From the NCBI GenBank assembly GCA_032718475.1, contig JAUCBJ010008095.1:1-64000 (forward strand): a stretch of DNA of 64,000 nucleotides. The letters run 5' to 3'. The translations under genes were made by a program, and so were the position numbers. Below, one piece after another: positions 42,601-51,900 of the stretch; positions within the stretch are counted from its first letter, which is position 1, and every line of letters begins with the position of its first letter. The notes below the pieces were generated by a model. It was not told the origin of the DNA. It made no database searches and saw nothing but the letters and a program-made list of their open reading frames with translations. The stretch comes from Nemertoderma westbladi (taxonomy: Eukaryota > Xenacoelomorpha > Nemertodermatida > Nemertodermatidae).

Positions 42601-45600
42601 CCTACCATGGCTGATCTCATGTCCTTCTTAGATGGTGAAGTAAAACTACAACTCATCAAGCAGTCCAGAGAGAAAACATCGGAAAATAAGGTGAGTGAGA
42701 AACCCATTTCTAGGAGAAGAGTAACACCTGTGTGTTATACTGATGACTGCGAAAGCCAAGCTTCTCAAGAGGAAGACAGCGGGAAAGACACCGAGAAATT
42801 TTACTATATTAACAAGACCTCAAAGGACGTAAGTAAACCTAAAGCTCGAACCCATGACAGAAGAGAACAGGTTAGTAAGACTCCTCCTCAGTCTCCTAGC
42901 AGAGTACACGGAAGAAAGCCCGAAGAAAGAACGAGAGTGCATAACGTTACCCAAGGTAAAGTGAGTAACATTAAACCAAACTGTGTGCTGTGCGACGGGC
43001 CCCACCGTTTGAGTGCGTGTGCTGAGTTCCTTAAGAAATCCCTAGTAGCCAGACGAGAGGTTGTGTGGGATAAGCGGTTATGCTATAATTGCCTCAGACC
43101 AGGACACCAACGGCGAACCTGTTACTCCGACATAAAGTGTGCAAAGTGCGGTACGCAACATCACGTCTTGTTACATAGCGAATTCGAACGAAACCACCTG
43201 AGTCAGGTAAGTGAGCCCGAATTACATGTCCAGTTCAGTGATGTGAACGACACTGACCAAGGTTCTGAGTGGGAAGGATTCTATACAGACGAATTCTCCG
43301 ATGCCAACGAATCCTGTTATCTAATAAATACCACAGTGTATCGAGCACTTACGTATGAAAAGGACACTGACGAGTTTACTCCAACTCCTTTTGACAAACA
43401 ACCATCTTGGAAAGTTCCAACTTCCAACATAGGAATAAGAGAATTTCCTGTAGTGCAAGTGAGAGTTCATGGTCTCAACAAGAGTTACATAGTGAACGCC
43501 CTACTTGACTCCGGCAGCACAGGAACATTCATCGATCAAGAACTAGCCGAAGATATCTTTGCTGGACAACCCAAGTTCCGGACTGAATTGAATATGTCAG
43601 GAATTATGCAGGTTTGGAAATCTACCCTAACGGCAGATTACTATGTAGGTGTGTTGTCCACCCCCCAGGATAAGTTAGGAACACAAGGTATAAGGTCAGT
43701 AAAAATGGTGGCTATAAAGAACTTTGCTACTACTCAAGCAGACCTTTATAATTGGGACGAGGATGAGAGCATCCAACATCTTAAGATACCTCGATTCCAG
43801 ACAGATTATCCTGGAGTGCAAATACTCATCGGCCAAAACGCGCACGAGGCGCTCGAAACATTAGAGAAACGGCCTGCTCAACCACAGCCACTGCAAACCT
43901 ATGCGGTAAGAACTAGAGTAGGTTGGTACTTTACTGGCCCTTCCCGTAGAACTCTCGAAGAGAGAATGCCACACGAACAAATATATCAAGTAAACGATTG
44001 GGAAGTGGAAAGCAGTGAGGTGGACGAACTAACTGAAGGAACACCATACTCCTCAGATAATGACGACATCTACCAACTCTTCGATGAAGAGAACACAATG
44101 GACCTACTTACCGAAAACCAAACTTGGAAAAATCAGGTGAATCTATGTCAACTGATTCGCCCATTGGAACCCATTGCTTACAATGACGAACTAAACGATG
44201 AGATAGAGCGCTACAACGCTAGAACTCGGGACGAACTAGCCGTACGATTCTTTACCCAAGAATTGGTAGAACCCAATTCATACGACAAAGCCCTGTCGAT
44301 AGAAGAAGAAAGAGCCAAGCAAATCCAGGAAACAACCACACGTTTTTTAAAAGATCAAGGTAGATATGAAATCGGACTACCCTTCCGAAAACGGGAACCT
44401 AGATTTATAAATAACAGACCCTTGGCTGAGAAAAGAATCAATCAATTACATCGACGTCTTACGGCAAATGCTTCAGCTAAGGAAATGTACCAAACTCAGT
44501 TGAAGAAATTTATCACAAAGGGATATGCGGAGCGAGTACCGGAAGGAACTCCAATAACTGAAAGAACTTATTATCTAATACATCATTACGTTCCCAAACC
44601 CGGTAAACCCCATGAAGTACGGGTCGTATTTGATGGCTCCGCCCTATATATGGGCCAATCCCTCAATTCCGAGTTGTTACCAGGACCCAACTTGCTCCAA
44701 TCTTTGTTGGGAATACTTTTAAGATTAAGACAATATTCCATCGCGTTCGCCTCCGATATAGAAGGAATGTTCTTACAAGTCAAGGCGTTGGATCGTGATA
44801 GAGACAGCCTAAGATTCCTGTGGTGGCCTGAAGGAGATCTCAACCAGAAACCGGTAGAGTACTGGATGACCATCCAGGCTTTTGGGATTATATCAAGCCC
44901 TTCAAACGCCTGCTCAGTGGTTCGTACCACTGCGGATGACAACCGGGATGCCTTCTCCAAAGAGGTGATAGATAACATCAAACGAGACATATACATGGAC
45001 GACAATTTAAAGTCCCTTCCATCAGTAAAAGAAGCCATTGATGTCGCGAAAGGAACGGTTGAGTGTTTGAAAAGAGGTGGATTTCGATTGACGAAGTTCA
45101 CCAGCAACTCCCATGAGTTTCTGGAAGCAATATCTGTAGAAGACCGGGGATCAAAAGACCTCGACTTAATACATGACGATCTTCCGGAAACCAAGACGCT
45201 TGGCTTGAAGTGGGACACAGAAAGAGATATCCTGTTTTTTCAGCTAAAACAGCGAGATAATCCAGTTCGGACCAAACGGATTTGTTTAAGTATTCTGAGC
45301 ACTTATTTCGATCCCTTGGGATTTATTAGCCCAGTTATATTGATTGCTCGGAGTTTAGTACAACAAATGTGGCTTGAAAACCACTCGTGGGACGATCCAC
45401 TCAAGGGAGAACTATTAAAGAAATGGATGAAATGGGAGGACTCGCTACCTGCCATCAAGAACTTTATAATTTCCCGTTCATATTTTGGTCATGTTCTCCC
45501 TACGTATTCCTATCAACTCCATGTATTTGGAGATGCCAGCGATATGGGAATCGGTATAGTAGCATACCTGCGAGTCGAAACTCCGGATGGAATCAAAGTT

Positions 45601-45849
45601 GCCTTGGTTACCTCTAAGGCATTGATTAACAACAAGCTTAAGGTTCCTCGGGCGGAGTTAAAAGCAGCTTTATACGCTACAGCTATCGGCCGGAATGTAA
45701 CAGAACAGATCGATTATCCACTGGAGAAAACTGTTTATTGGACCGACGCTTTACTTGTGTTGGAATATATAACGAATGAAGTCTGTCAGTTCAGCGTCTT
45801 TGTTACTAACAGAGTGGCCATTATTCTTAGTCGCACAACGATAGATTAA
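39697..45849 (+). CDS. BEL-A Gag-Pol (copy 2), up to a premature stop in RNase H
   Basis: 2050 codons from ATG 39697. Gag: N-terminal region; AEAERKAA repeats (residues about 390-475); Pro/Ser linker; DUF1759-type gag domain (about 800-960); CCHC knuckles (about 1095-1160, including CYNCLRPGHQRRTC). Protease: LLDSGSTG with Asp1271. RT: SDIEGMFLQV and YMDD (Tyr1766). Peptidase_A17-region LGFISPVIL and RNase H-like FGDASD (about 1943). The frame stops at TAA 45847-45849 and continues in the same phase at 45850; copy 1 has CAA (Gln) there. Makes the particle and copies RNA to DNA in the cytoplasm. A single point mutation separates this copy from a full frame. Confidence 0.92.
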   Translation: MSDTQQNLSDSLIDTTICDTDRSVERLRKEFSSPPTARKVIPPVVSDPRLIHHRSIIGTRAQVKRNQEAVVLSQQHLGQEPTSQRPDSSSSSDTVELTPERGVQMAATVYSDPLLTLPAAVLTTIFIAVEEHQADWARNKRATQDNYAGYAREELMSIVESQWNFPELGLPLDLSEATWEDIHRMGVAKDTMDPAVWKRSAAGYVQGFFGSLERLEEQLFRQPQGPQEQEELLYQVRERTLRIRLILSAFEETSKRRQDTSLQVAVKTWFHRVGLKVQETAQWKSQLGERSTYEEQTDATLSQAESEETAEKPRTRDAIDIYLSDYQRFLGDEELRRRLSGLSPNSEGTKLVLDSIDAEMLAANQAEFDEKLRLTRVREEQVKKERIEKRKVAAAAAAEAEAERKAAEAEAERKAAEAEAERKAAEAEAERKAAEAEAERKAAEAEAERKAAKAEAERKAAEAEAERKAAVAEAERRASEETIQLELENLQETQDSINKQFTANQMQMMRKSTPKRQGYTSSEEGETTDPEGRGNRSHLSRRRKTSYRRKLPDLPPAVRRQLASTDLSSIEPTAQSIKVKRLPTIVDEPEIIRPVVPKVTSVLETPVLPELNSKFPLHSTTLPVPGRTVQENIPVRIAEREIKDLSPVVPRQPATMLATPASAVEWVEEGRRGMNLLLGQMQETVHQLKGTVREGRAELQEVQQSIALERDKLVNIQKGIPIPPVTLCQPVRSEVLHAQGVEPTRIYTASKVETPIANPIEGDYTPVANDIPYRPDNNPRNLYTDNSILNNTMAQESFTRQMARTEARQAVKVGEIVKFNGDEMKWLPFNEYYEDSIQNSVLSSGEKLRFLIKCLEGPPKLMALKFIGHPNGLRQVWDTLNTRYGNKDNIAKYLYAKLVAPRKFLSNEIIEFSDEIQEICRQLHWLGKSHEYQSSMVIGAIVSTLPKGGVCTRWDKKVLYMNEQQRRSPTMADLMSFLDGEVKLQLIKQSREKTSENKVSEKPISRRRVTPVCYTDDCESQASQEEDSGKDTEKFYYINKTSKDVSKPKARTHDRREQVSKTPPQSPSRVHGRKPEERTRVHNVTQGKVSNIKPNCVLCDGPHRLSACAEFLKKSLVARREVVWDKRLCYNCLRPGHQRRTCYSDIKCAKCGTQHHVLLHSEFERNHLSQVSEPELHVQFSDVNDTDQGSEWEGFYTDEFSDANESCYLINTTVYRALTYEKDTDEFTPTPFDKQPSWKVPTSNIGIREFPVVQVRVHGLNKSYIVNALLDSGSTGTFIDQELAEDIFAGQPKFRTELNMSGIMQVWKSTLTADYYVGVLSTPQDKLGTQGIRSVKMVAIKNFATTQADLYNWDEDESIQHLKIPRFQTDYPGVQILIGQNAHEALETLEKRPAQPQPLQTYAVRTRVGWYFTGPSRRTLEERMPHEQIYQVNDWEVESSEVDELTEGTPYSSDNDDIYQLFDEENTMDLLTENQTWKNQVNLCQLIRPLEPIAYNDELNDEIERYNARTRDELAVRFFTQELVEPNSYDKALSIEEERAKQIQETTTRFLKDQGRYEIGLPFRKREPRFINNRPLAEKRINQLHRRLTANASAKEMYQTQLKKFITKGYAERVPEGTPITERTYYLIHHYVPKPGKPHEVRVVFDGSALYMGQSLNSELLPGPNLLQSLLGILLRLRQYSIAFASDIEGMFLQVKALDRDRDSLRFLWWPEGDLNQKPVEYWMTIQAFGIISSPSNACSVVRTTADDNRDAFSKEVIDNIKRDIYMDDNLKSLPSVKEAIDVAKGTVECLKRGGFRLTKFTSNSHEFLEAISVEDRGSKDLDLIHDDLPETKTLGLKWDTERDILFFQLKQRDNPVRTKRICLSILSTYFDPLGFISPVILIARSLVQQMWLENHSWDDPLKGELLKKWMKWEDSLPAIKNFIISRSYFGHVLPTYSYQLHVFGDASDMGIGIVAYLRVETPDGIKVALVTSKALINNKLKVPRAELKAALYATAIGRNVTEQIDYPLEKTVYWTDALLVLEYITNEVCQFSVFVTNRVAIILSRTTID

Positions 45850-47877
45850 TGGAGACACTGCCCTGGTACGATTAATCCAGCTGACATCGCCTCCAGAGGA
45901 GCCACTCCACAGGAACTGATAGATACTCCAGACTGGTTGGGTGGACCCGACTTCCTGAGCAAGGAAGAAGATGAATGGCCTCCTCACCTTACTACGGCAG
46001 AGATCAGACAAGCCAAGGGAGCGGAAAAGGTCAAACCTAAAACCCGAGCGAGCAAGTCGAAGTTATTTAAACCGATGATCGATCTATCTGTATTACATGC
46101 TTCCGGAAATGATGCTTCAGATCCACAATCCCTCGTCACGAACAAGTCTGTTGTGGAAATTAAGGATAGAGATTGGAAATCTGGAATACCAGACGTCTCG
46201 CAAGGAATCTCACCCCTGCTGCAGCAAGCAATACATCATTACAGTTCCTGGAATCGGCTCTGTAAGGCCGTCGCATATTTAAAGCGATGTTTTCATCATC
46301 GTTATTCCAGGACGAAGACCACTAATGATACTGCTCCATTAACATCGGTCCAAGTTCATGCTATTAAAGATTTACCTAAATATAAAATACCCGATCGGTT
46401 TCTAAAAGAAAAGATCAGTTACCAGGAGCATGAAGAAGCCAATAAACAGATACTGCGACTCCTGCAATGCTACGAGGATTCCGATAAGTATTTCCTGTTG
46501 TTAAGAAATCCACAGATGCGCTTAAGGGATCGCTTCTCTAGCACAATGATAGATGGGTTAATACGTGTTGGAGGAAGGCTAACTAATGCGCCATTATCTT
46601 TTGACACTAAATTCCCCATACTCATTAGGAATTTTGAAGTACAAGTCAAGATGATTGTAGATGTTCACAGTAAACTTTATCATGCTGGTAGAGAACGAGT
46701 TCTTAGCGAAATTCGAACTCGCTATTATTTCTATAAACCACGTAGAGCTCTGAACCAAGTTCTTAGGAACTGCATACCCTGTAGGAAAGCATTCAGTAGG
46801 CCTTTAACACAGCGAGAGGCAGAATTACCTAGGGAACGAGTAAGCTTTTATGAACCACCCTTCACTAATACTGGTGTAGATTTATTTGGCCCTATTGAAG
46901 TATATCGCGCTAGGACTATAGTCAAGAGATGGTGTGTCATCTTCGTATGTATGACTTGCAGAGCCATCCATCTTGATATGGTGAACGATCTATCTACTAA
47001 CAGCTTCGTCTTAAGTTTACGACGACAGATCGCTCGCTTCGGAACTAGTAATACCATGCGATCGGACAAGGGAACGAACTTCATTGGTGCCAACAACGAA
47101 ATTCAGGCTTACGTAAAGGACTGGAATCAAAGACAGGTGGACGACCAGCTACGGATAACAGCGTCTAGCTGGACCTTTAACGCCGCCGACGCCCCTTGGT
47201 GGGGAGGAAGTTGGGAGAGATTAATTCGAAGTGTCAAAACCGCATTTCACTTTATAGTGCCGTGCCGCGCATATCTCACTGACGAACTTCTGCGGACGTT
47301 AATGGAGGAAATCGCTGCCTATCTTAACGAGAGACCGCTTATGCCAGTCTCATCGAGTCCCGACTCCCTGGAAGCGCTAACACCCGCTCACTTCCTACTT
47401 AAGAAACCTGTAGCCATGCTCCCACAATCCGAGATTGCCGACGGAGATGAATACTGCCGTCGAACTTGGCAGCTTATGCAGTTGCTATCCCGTCGTTTCG
47501 CTGACCATTTTGAGAAACATTATCTGCCCACGCTACAACTTCGAACTAAGTGGTTTGCGCAGCAGGAAAATGTCAGCGCCGGAGACATGGTGCTTATTGT
47601 AGATCCGGACCTTCCACGCAGACGGTGGCAGACAGGTCGTATCATTGAGACGCACATCTCGGAGGATGGTTTAGTGCGCTCAGTAGAACTCGTCATCATG
47701 CGGCGTAACTTCAAGAAACCTGGCATAATCTTTGAGACGCAACAACTCAATCGCCCAGTTGGTCGTTTATGTTTGCTGGAAAGAGACCGGGAACTCTCTG
47801 GAAACTATGGAAGGCAAGAAACTCTTCCCACGACCACCTCCCTAATCCCTCAAACATCTAGGGGCTCCTCAACGTAG
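45850..47877 (+). CDS. BEL-A integrase and end of RNase H (copy 2), after the premature stop
   Basis: Same phase as the upstream frame. Starts with WRHCPGTINPADIASRG, typical of BEL/Pao RNase H ends. Integrase: HHCC zinc-binding domain (HAGRERVL…CIPCRKAF, 46680-46795); catalytic Asp in TGVDLFGPI (about 46877), Asp in MRSDKGTNF (47065) and Glu in GGSWERLIRSVK (47215), 49 residues apart. Then DUF5641-like domain (VSAGDMVLIV, RRWQTGR). Ends TAG at 47875-47877. An internal ATG at 45937 could restart translation but this is not expected to be efficient. Confidence 0.9.
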   Translation, partial: WRHCPGTINPADIASRGATPQELIDTPDWLGGPDFLSKEEDEWPPHLTTAEIRQAKGAEKVKPKTRASKSKLFKPMIDLSVLHASGNDASDPQSLVTNKSVVEIKDRDWKSGIPDVSQGISPLLQQAIHHYSSWNRLCKAVAYLKRCFHHRYSRTKTTNDTAPLTSVQVHAIKDLPKYKIPDRFLKEKISYQEHEEANKQILRLLQCYEDSDKYFLLLRNPQMRLRDRFSSTMIDGLIRVGGRLTNAPLSFDTKFPILIRNFEVQVKMIVDVHSKLYHAGRERVLSEIRTRYYFYKPRRALNQVLRNCIPCRKAFSRPLTQREAELPRERVSFYEPPFTNTGVDLFGPIEVYRARTIVKRWCVIFVCMTCRAIHLDMVNDLSTNSFVLSLRRQIARFGTSNTMRSDKGTNFIGANNEIQAYVKDWNQRQVDDQLRITASSWTFNAADAPWWGGSWERLIRSVKTAFHFIVPCRAYLTDELLRTLMEEIAAYLNERPLMPVSSSPDSLEALTPAHFLLKKPVAMLPQSEIADGDEYCRRTWQLMQLLSRRFADHFEKHYLPTLQLRTKWFAQQENVSAGDMVLIVDPDLPRRRWQTGRIIETHISEDGLVRSVELVIMRRNFKKPGIIFETQQLNRPVGRLCLLERDRELSGNYGRQETLPTTTSLIPQTSRGSST

Positions 47878-48581
47878 TACGTCTGGAGTGGGTGTATGTC
47901 TATATTATTTTATTTATTTTATTACATTTTATATGTAAATATTATTATGTACGTTATTATAATCGTTTTATTTAATTTTATTTAGTAGAATGTTATTTAG
48001 ATTATTTAGTAGATTAGTGCAATATATTAGTGTGTATTACGTAATTACATAATATATCTAGTGTGACGGCGAGAAATAATTATTTTCTCTTTCCTTACTG
48101 TCCGTATTATATTATAAATGCGAGACTATAGTAAGATGACATGTCAGTACTTATTAAAGTACAATAAAGCCACTACTATATTTAAGTATTATTGGTAGGC
48201 AGAGTATTAGGAATGCAAAGTTCAGATCCTCGTGTCTCGGCTAAACCAAGCTCTGGGTAGACCTTGGAAACGACTTGCCTCTTCACACTGACATTGCTTC
48301 GTGCGATATTGCTCTTCTACCTTATAACAAATAATACATATAGTAGCGTGATATCCCTCTAACAGTAGCGTAAATCGCAAATAAATCTGTTAAACTTTTT
48401 GACCATCTGTAATTCTAGTCGATTAAGATATCGTGGCACCCACCGATATACTTGAAAGACAAATTCTAGAATCAGTGGTTAACGTCCCCAGACAAGTTCT
48501 GGAATAAATCGGTGCCCATCTTAAATATTAATTTAATATTTATTAAAATCTGTAAAATTCCGATCCTTTAAAATTTCTAGT
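47878..48581 (+). other. BEL-A copy 2 spacer, part before the Gypsy insert
   Basis: AT-rich tract after pol, then sequence shared with 10240-11278 of copy 1 (without its MITE). Contains a roughly 110-bp block (48410-48520) with the CCAGACAAGTTCTGGAATAA hairpin. Ends in CTAGT (48577-48581), duplicated at 53949-53953. Confidence 0.75.
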
Positions 48582-48834
48582 TGATGTGATTTCATATATT
48601 CAATATTTACATGTACTTATATCTTATATCTAGTTAGGTCGTCCCTGATATTGTAACTGTCAATCATATACAATACCGGTACTCCAGTATTGTACTTGTG
48701 TCGTACTTCAGTACTTGTCATATCTGCATGTCAATACATTCTGCTTGTGTCTTTCTTATCATACTACAGTGTTGTATAATCCAGCCTAATATATAGAACC
48801 TGCATACCTAAACTGCATTTCATATATCATAACA
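48582..48834 (+). repeat. Gypsy 5' LTR
   Basis: TGATGTGATTTC…ATATCATAACA, TG to CA. Near-identical to 53695-53948. Confidence 0.97.
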
Positions 48835-48852
48835 TGGCGCTAGTGTGTATTT
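48835..48852 (+). promoter_or_regulatory. Putative Gypsy primer-binding site
   Basis: TGGCGCTAGTG directly follows the LTR CA. A TGG start is what tRNA-primed LTR elements show; the primer tRNA was not identified. Confidence 0.6.
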
Positions 48853-48925
48853 CTGGATTACTGTAGTCAGTTAACCAGCAAACATTCAATTTTGTAATTG
48901 CTGAATTAACACTACAAATGCTGAA

Positions 48926-51900
48926 ATGGCTGAATATAACACGCCACCAAGCCAGCGTATTCAGTTGACACTCGACTCTGCAGATATAAACGGGTTAGTT
49001 ACTGGCCAATCCCCTCCGTTTTTCGGCTTTAGTGAAGCCACTACACCTTCGCACGATGCCATTGGATTTGGCCCATTGGTTGACCTCAATGGTCCCCCCA
49101 CGACACCGGTACCTGTACCTAGACCGGATTATAAACCGGCCCCCATCAACATTGCTGGATTAGTGCAAGGTTTCGCTGACGTTTTGGCTACGCAGCAAAA
49201 CCAACTCGAGGATCAACGTCGGAAGGATGAAACATTCCGCCGAACCGAGGAATTACGATTACGCAGGGAAGATTTTGCGTATTTCGAACAGGCTAGGCAG
49301 CGGGACAACGAACGACTGCAAGAGTTCCTGTCAACCGCACTGCGTCAACCGCGGGGTGACGCTCCAAGCGATCCAGATCCTGGTATACATCGACGAAACC
49401 TCACTCATCAACCATCCCGATCATCCAACAACAACTTGGCCCGTTCTTCACTGGCCAAAGTCCCACCCCCCCTTTCTAACGAAGCCTCGATGGCGGATTT
49501 TGCACGGTGGCGCCGTTTATGGGATGGATTCGTCGTTATACAACGACTAGATCAAGTTGAACGCGAAGAACAAAAGGCCGCCCTCAACCAGGCACTGAGC
49601 CCAGAGCTTCAGGACCTGTTACATCACGGTTTAAATATTTCGAGTTCAGGTGACGATGTTGATGTAGATGACATTCTATCTGCAATTGAATCTTACCTTC
49701 GCCAAAAACGCAATATCGCATTGGACCGAATTGCCTTTGATGAGCGCAAACAGACTGCTGGAGAATCCTTCGACAGCTTTTATGTTGACCTACAGCGTTT
49801 GGGGAAAGATGCTGATTTATGCTCTCATTGCTTCGATGATCGATTGGTCGATCGCATCATAACAGGTGGCGGCGACCCTGAAATCCGTCGGCGGTTATTG
49901 GCTAAACGCCCCCGCCCCTCACTACAGGATACTGTAGATTTCTGTCGCGCTGAGGAAGCAGCTCAACGCAATGAATCGAGCCTTTCCACATCAAAGATTC
50001 TTAATATTTCCGCCAAATCATCACATAAGGGTCAACAGCGAAGTTTCTCCCAATACCGGCCCCAACATAGATCCAAATCAAGGGATAAAGTCAAAGACAG
50101 GACGCCGGTACCTCAGTCCCAACCATGCCCATATTGCGGAAAACAGAAGCACAAACAAGGTCAGTATTGCCCAGCTAGCAATTCAACATGTAGATTTTGT
50201 AAAGTAAAGGGCCACTGGGACACAGTGTGTTTCAAGAAAAAAGGAACACATAAATCGAAAATGAATTCAAATCACAGTATTTCTAATGTCGAATCCGATG
50301 AAAAGTTACAAACTGGCACTATAAAACTCTCTATTAGTTCTGTGGACCTTACAAATAATAAAAATACCCCAATGGTATTTGTCCACCTCCAGACAAGCAA
50401 TCGTATGACCTCTGTCGGATTCTATGCCACTCCAGACACTGGTGCTGCAGTGACACTGTTTCCCCAAACCAATCTGAAGGATTTGTCTTTATCTGAATCT
50501 GAGTTACAGTCTACATCTGTAAAATTATCTAATGCAGATGGTGGGGATATCGACTGTATTGGAACATTTTTATGTAAAATAACCCTTGGTAACCGCCACT
50601 CAACAGTGCGGGCTTATGTTTGTAATTCAGCCAAACATATTCTCCTGGACTGGACTGTTTGTCAAGAACTAGGAATTATCTCAGCAGACTTTCCCTCTCA
50701 GGAGTCAACCTTGTATGTCTCTCATATCCCAGAACTTAATTCATTGAAAGGTTTACCTAACACTCCCACAGATTCCGAGACTAATGCAATCAAAGAATCC
50801 ATTATGAAAGAATATTCCGATGTTTTTTCCACTGAGGGAGCCTTGAAACCAATGAATGGGGAGCCTATGCAGATTCATCTCAAAGATGATGCACAACCTT
50901 TCGCCATTTCGACTGCCCGACCTGTTAGTCTGGCCATCAGAGATCGAGTCAAAGCAGAGATTAATCGCATGGTCGAACAAGGTATCATTGCTCCAATTGG
51001 AGATGTTGTCACACAGTGGTGTCACCCACTTGTTGCTGTTATACACCAAAGTGGTAAACTAAGAATATGTACTGACTTCACTAAGTTAAATAAATACTGC
51101 ATCCGACCTTATCATCCAATGGTCACACCAAAGGCTGCCATAGATGGTATCTCTTCTGGAGATAAATATTTTTCCACGGTTGATGCAGTTAAAGGTTATT
51201 GGCAGATAGAGTTAGCTGAAGAATGCCAGCATCTCACTACCTTCATATGCTCAGAAGGCAGATTCAAATATCTACGAGCCCCCATGGGACTCTCATCCAC
51301 GGGTGATGAATATAACCACCGTGGTGACTTGGCGTTTTCTGGATTGTCCAATTATGAAAAAGTAGTGGATGACATCCTCATCCACACAACAGACTTCCAT
51401 GAACATGTCAACTCAGTCCTTCAAGTTCTGCAGCGTTGTCGGCAGAATGGAATTACCTTAAATCCGACCAAATTTCAATTTGCCAGGTCTGAAGTTAAGT
51501 TTGTAGGCTACAAAGTTGGTCGTGACGGAATTAAAGCCGATCCAAGTAAACTCTCTGCTATTCGTGAATTTCCTGAACCACATGGTATCCGCGATCTCAG
51601 ATCCTTCTTCGGTATCGTAAATCAATTGGGGATGTTTTCACGAGACATAAGTGCTGCAGCTGAACCCCTTCGCCCTCTTTTAAAGAAGTCTAACCAATTT
51701 TCATGGAATTCCAATCATGCAGAAGCATTTACAAAGGTCAAGGAGGCCCTGTGCACTCCAGCTGTGCTCCAGCCATTTGACCCCAACCTTCCAACTGTCC
51801 TGCAAACTGACGCCTCCCGAACCAAGGGACTTGGGTTTGCTCTCTTACAGAGACACTGTAATGGATTGCATCTCGTTCAGTGTGGATCTAGATTCATTTC

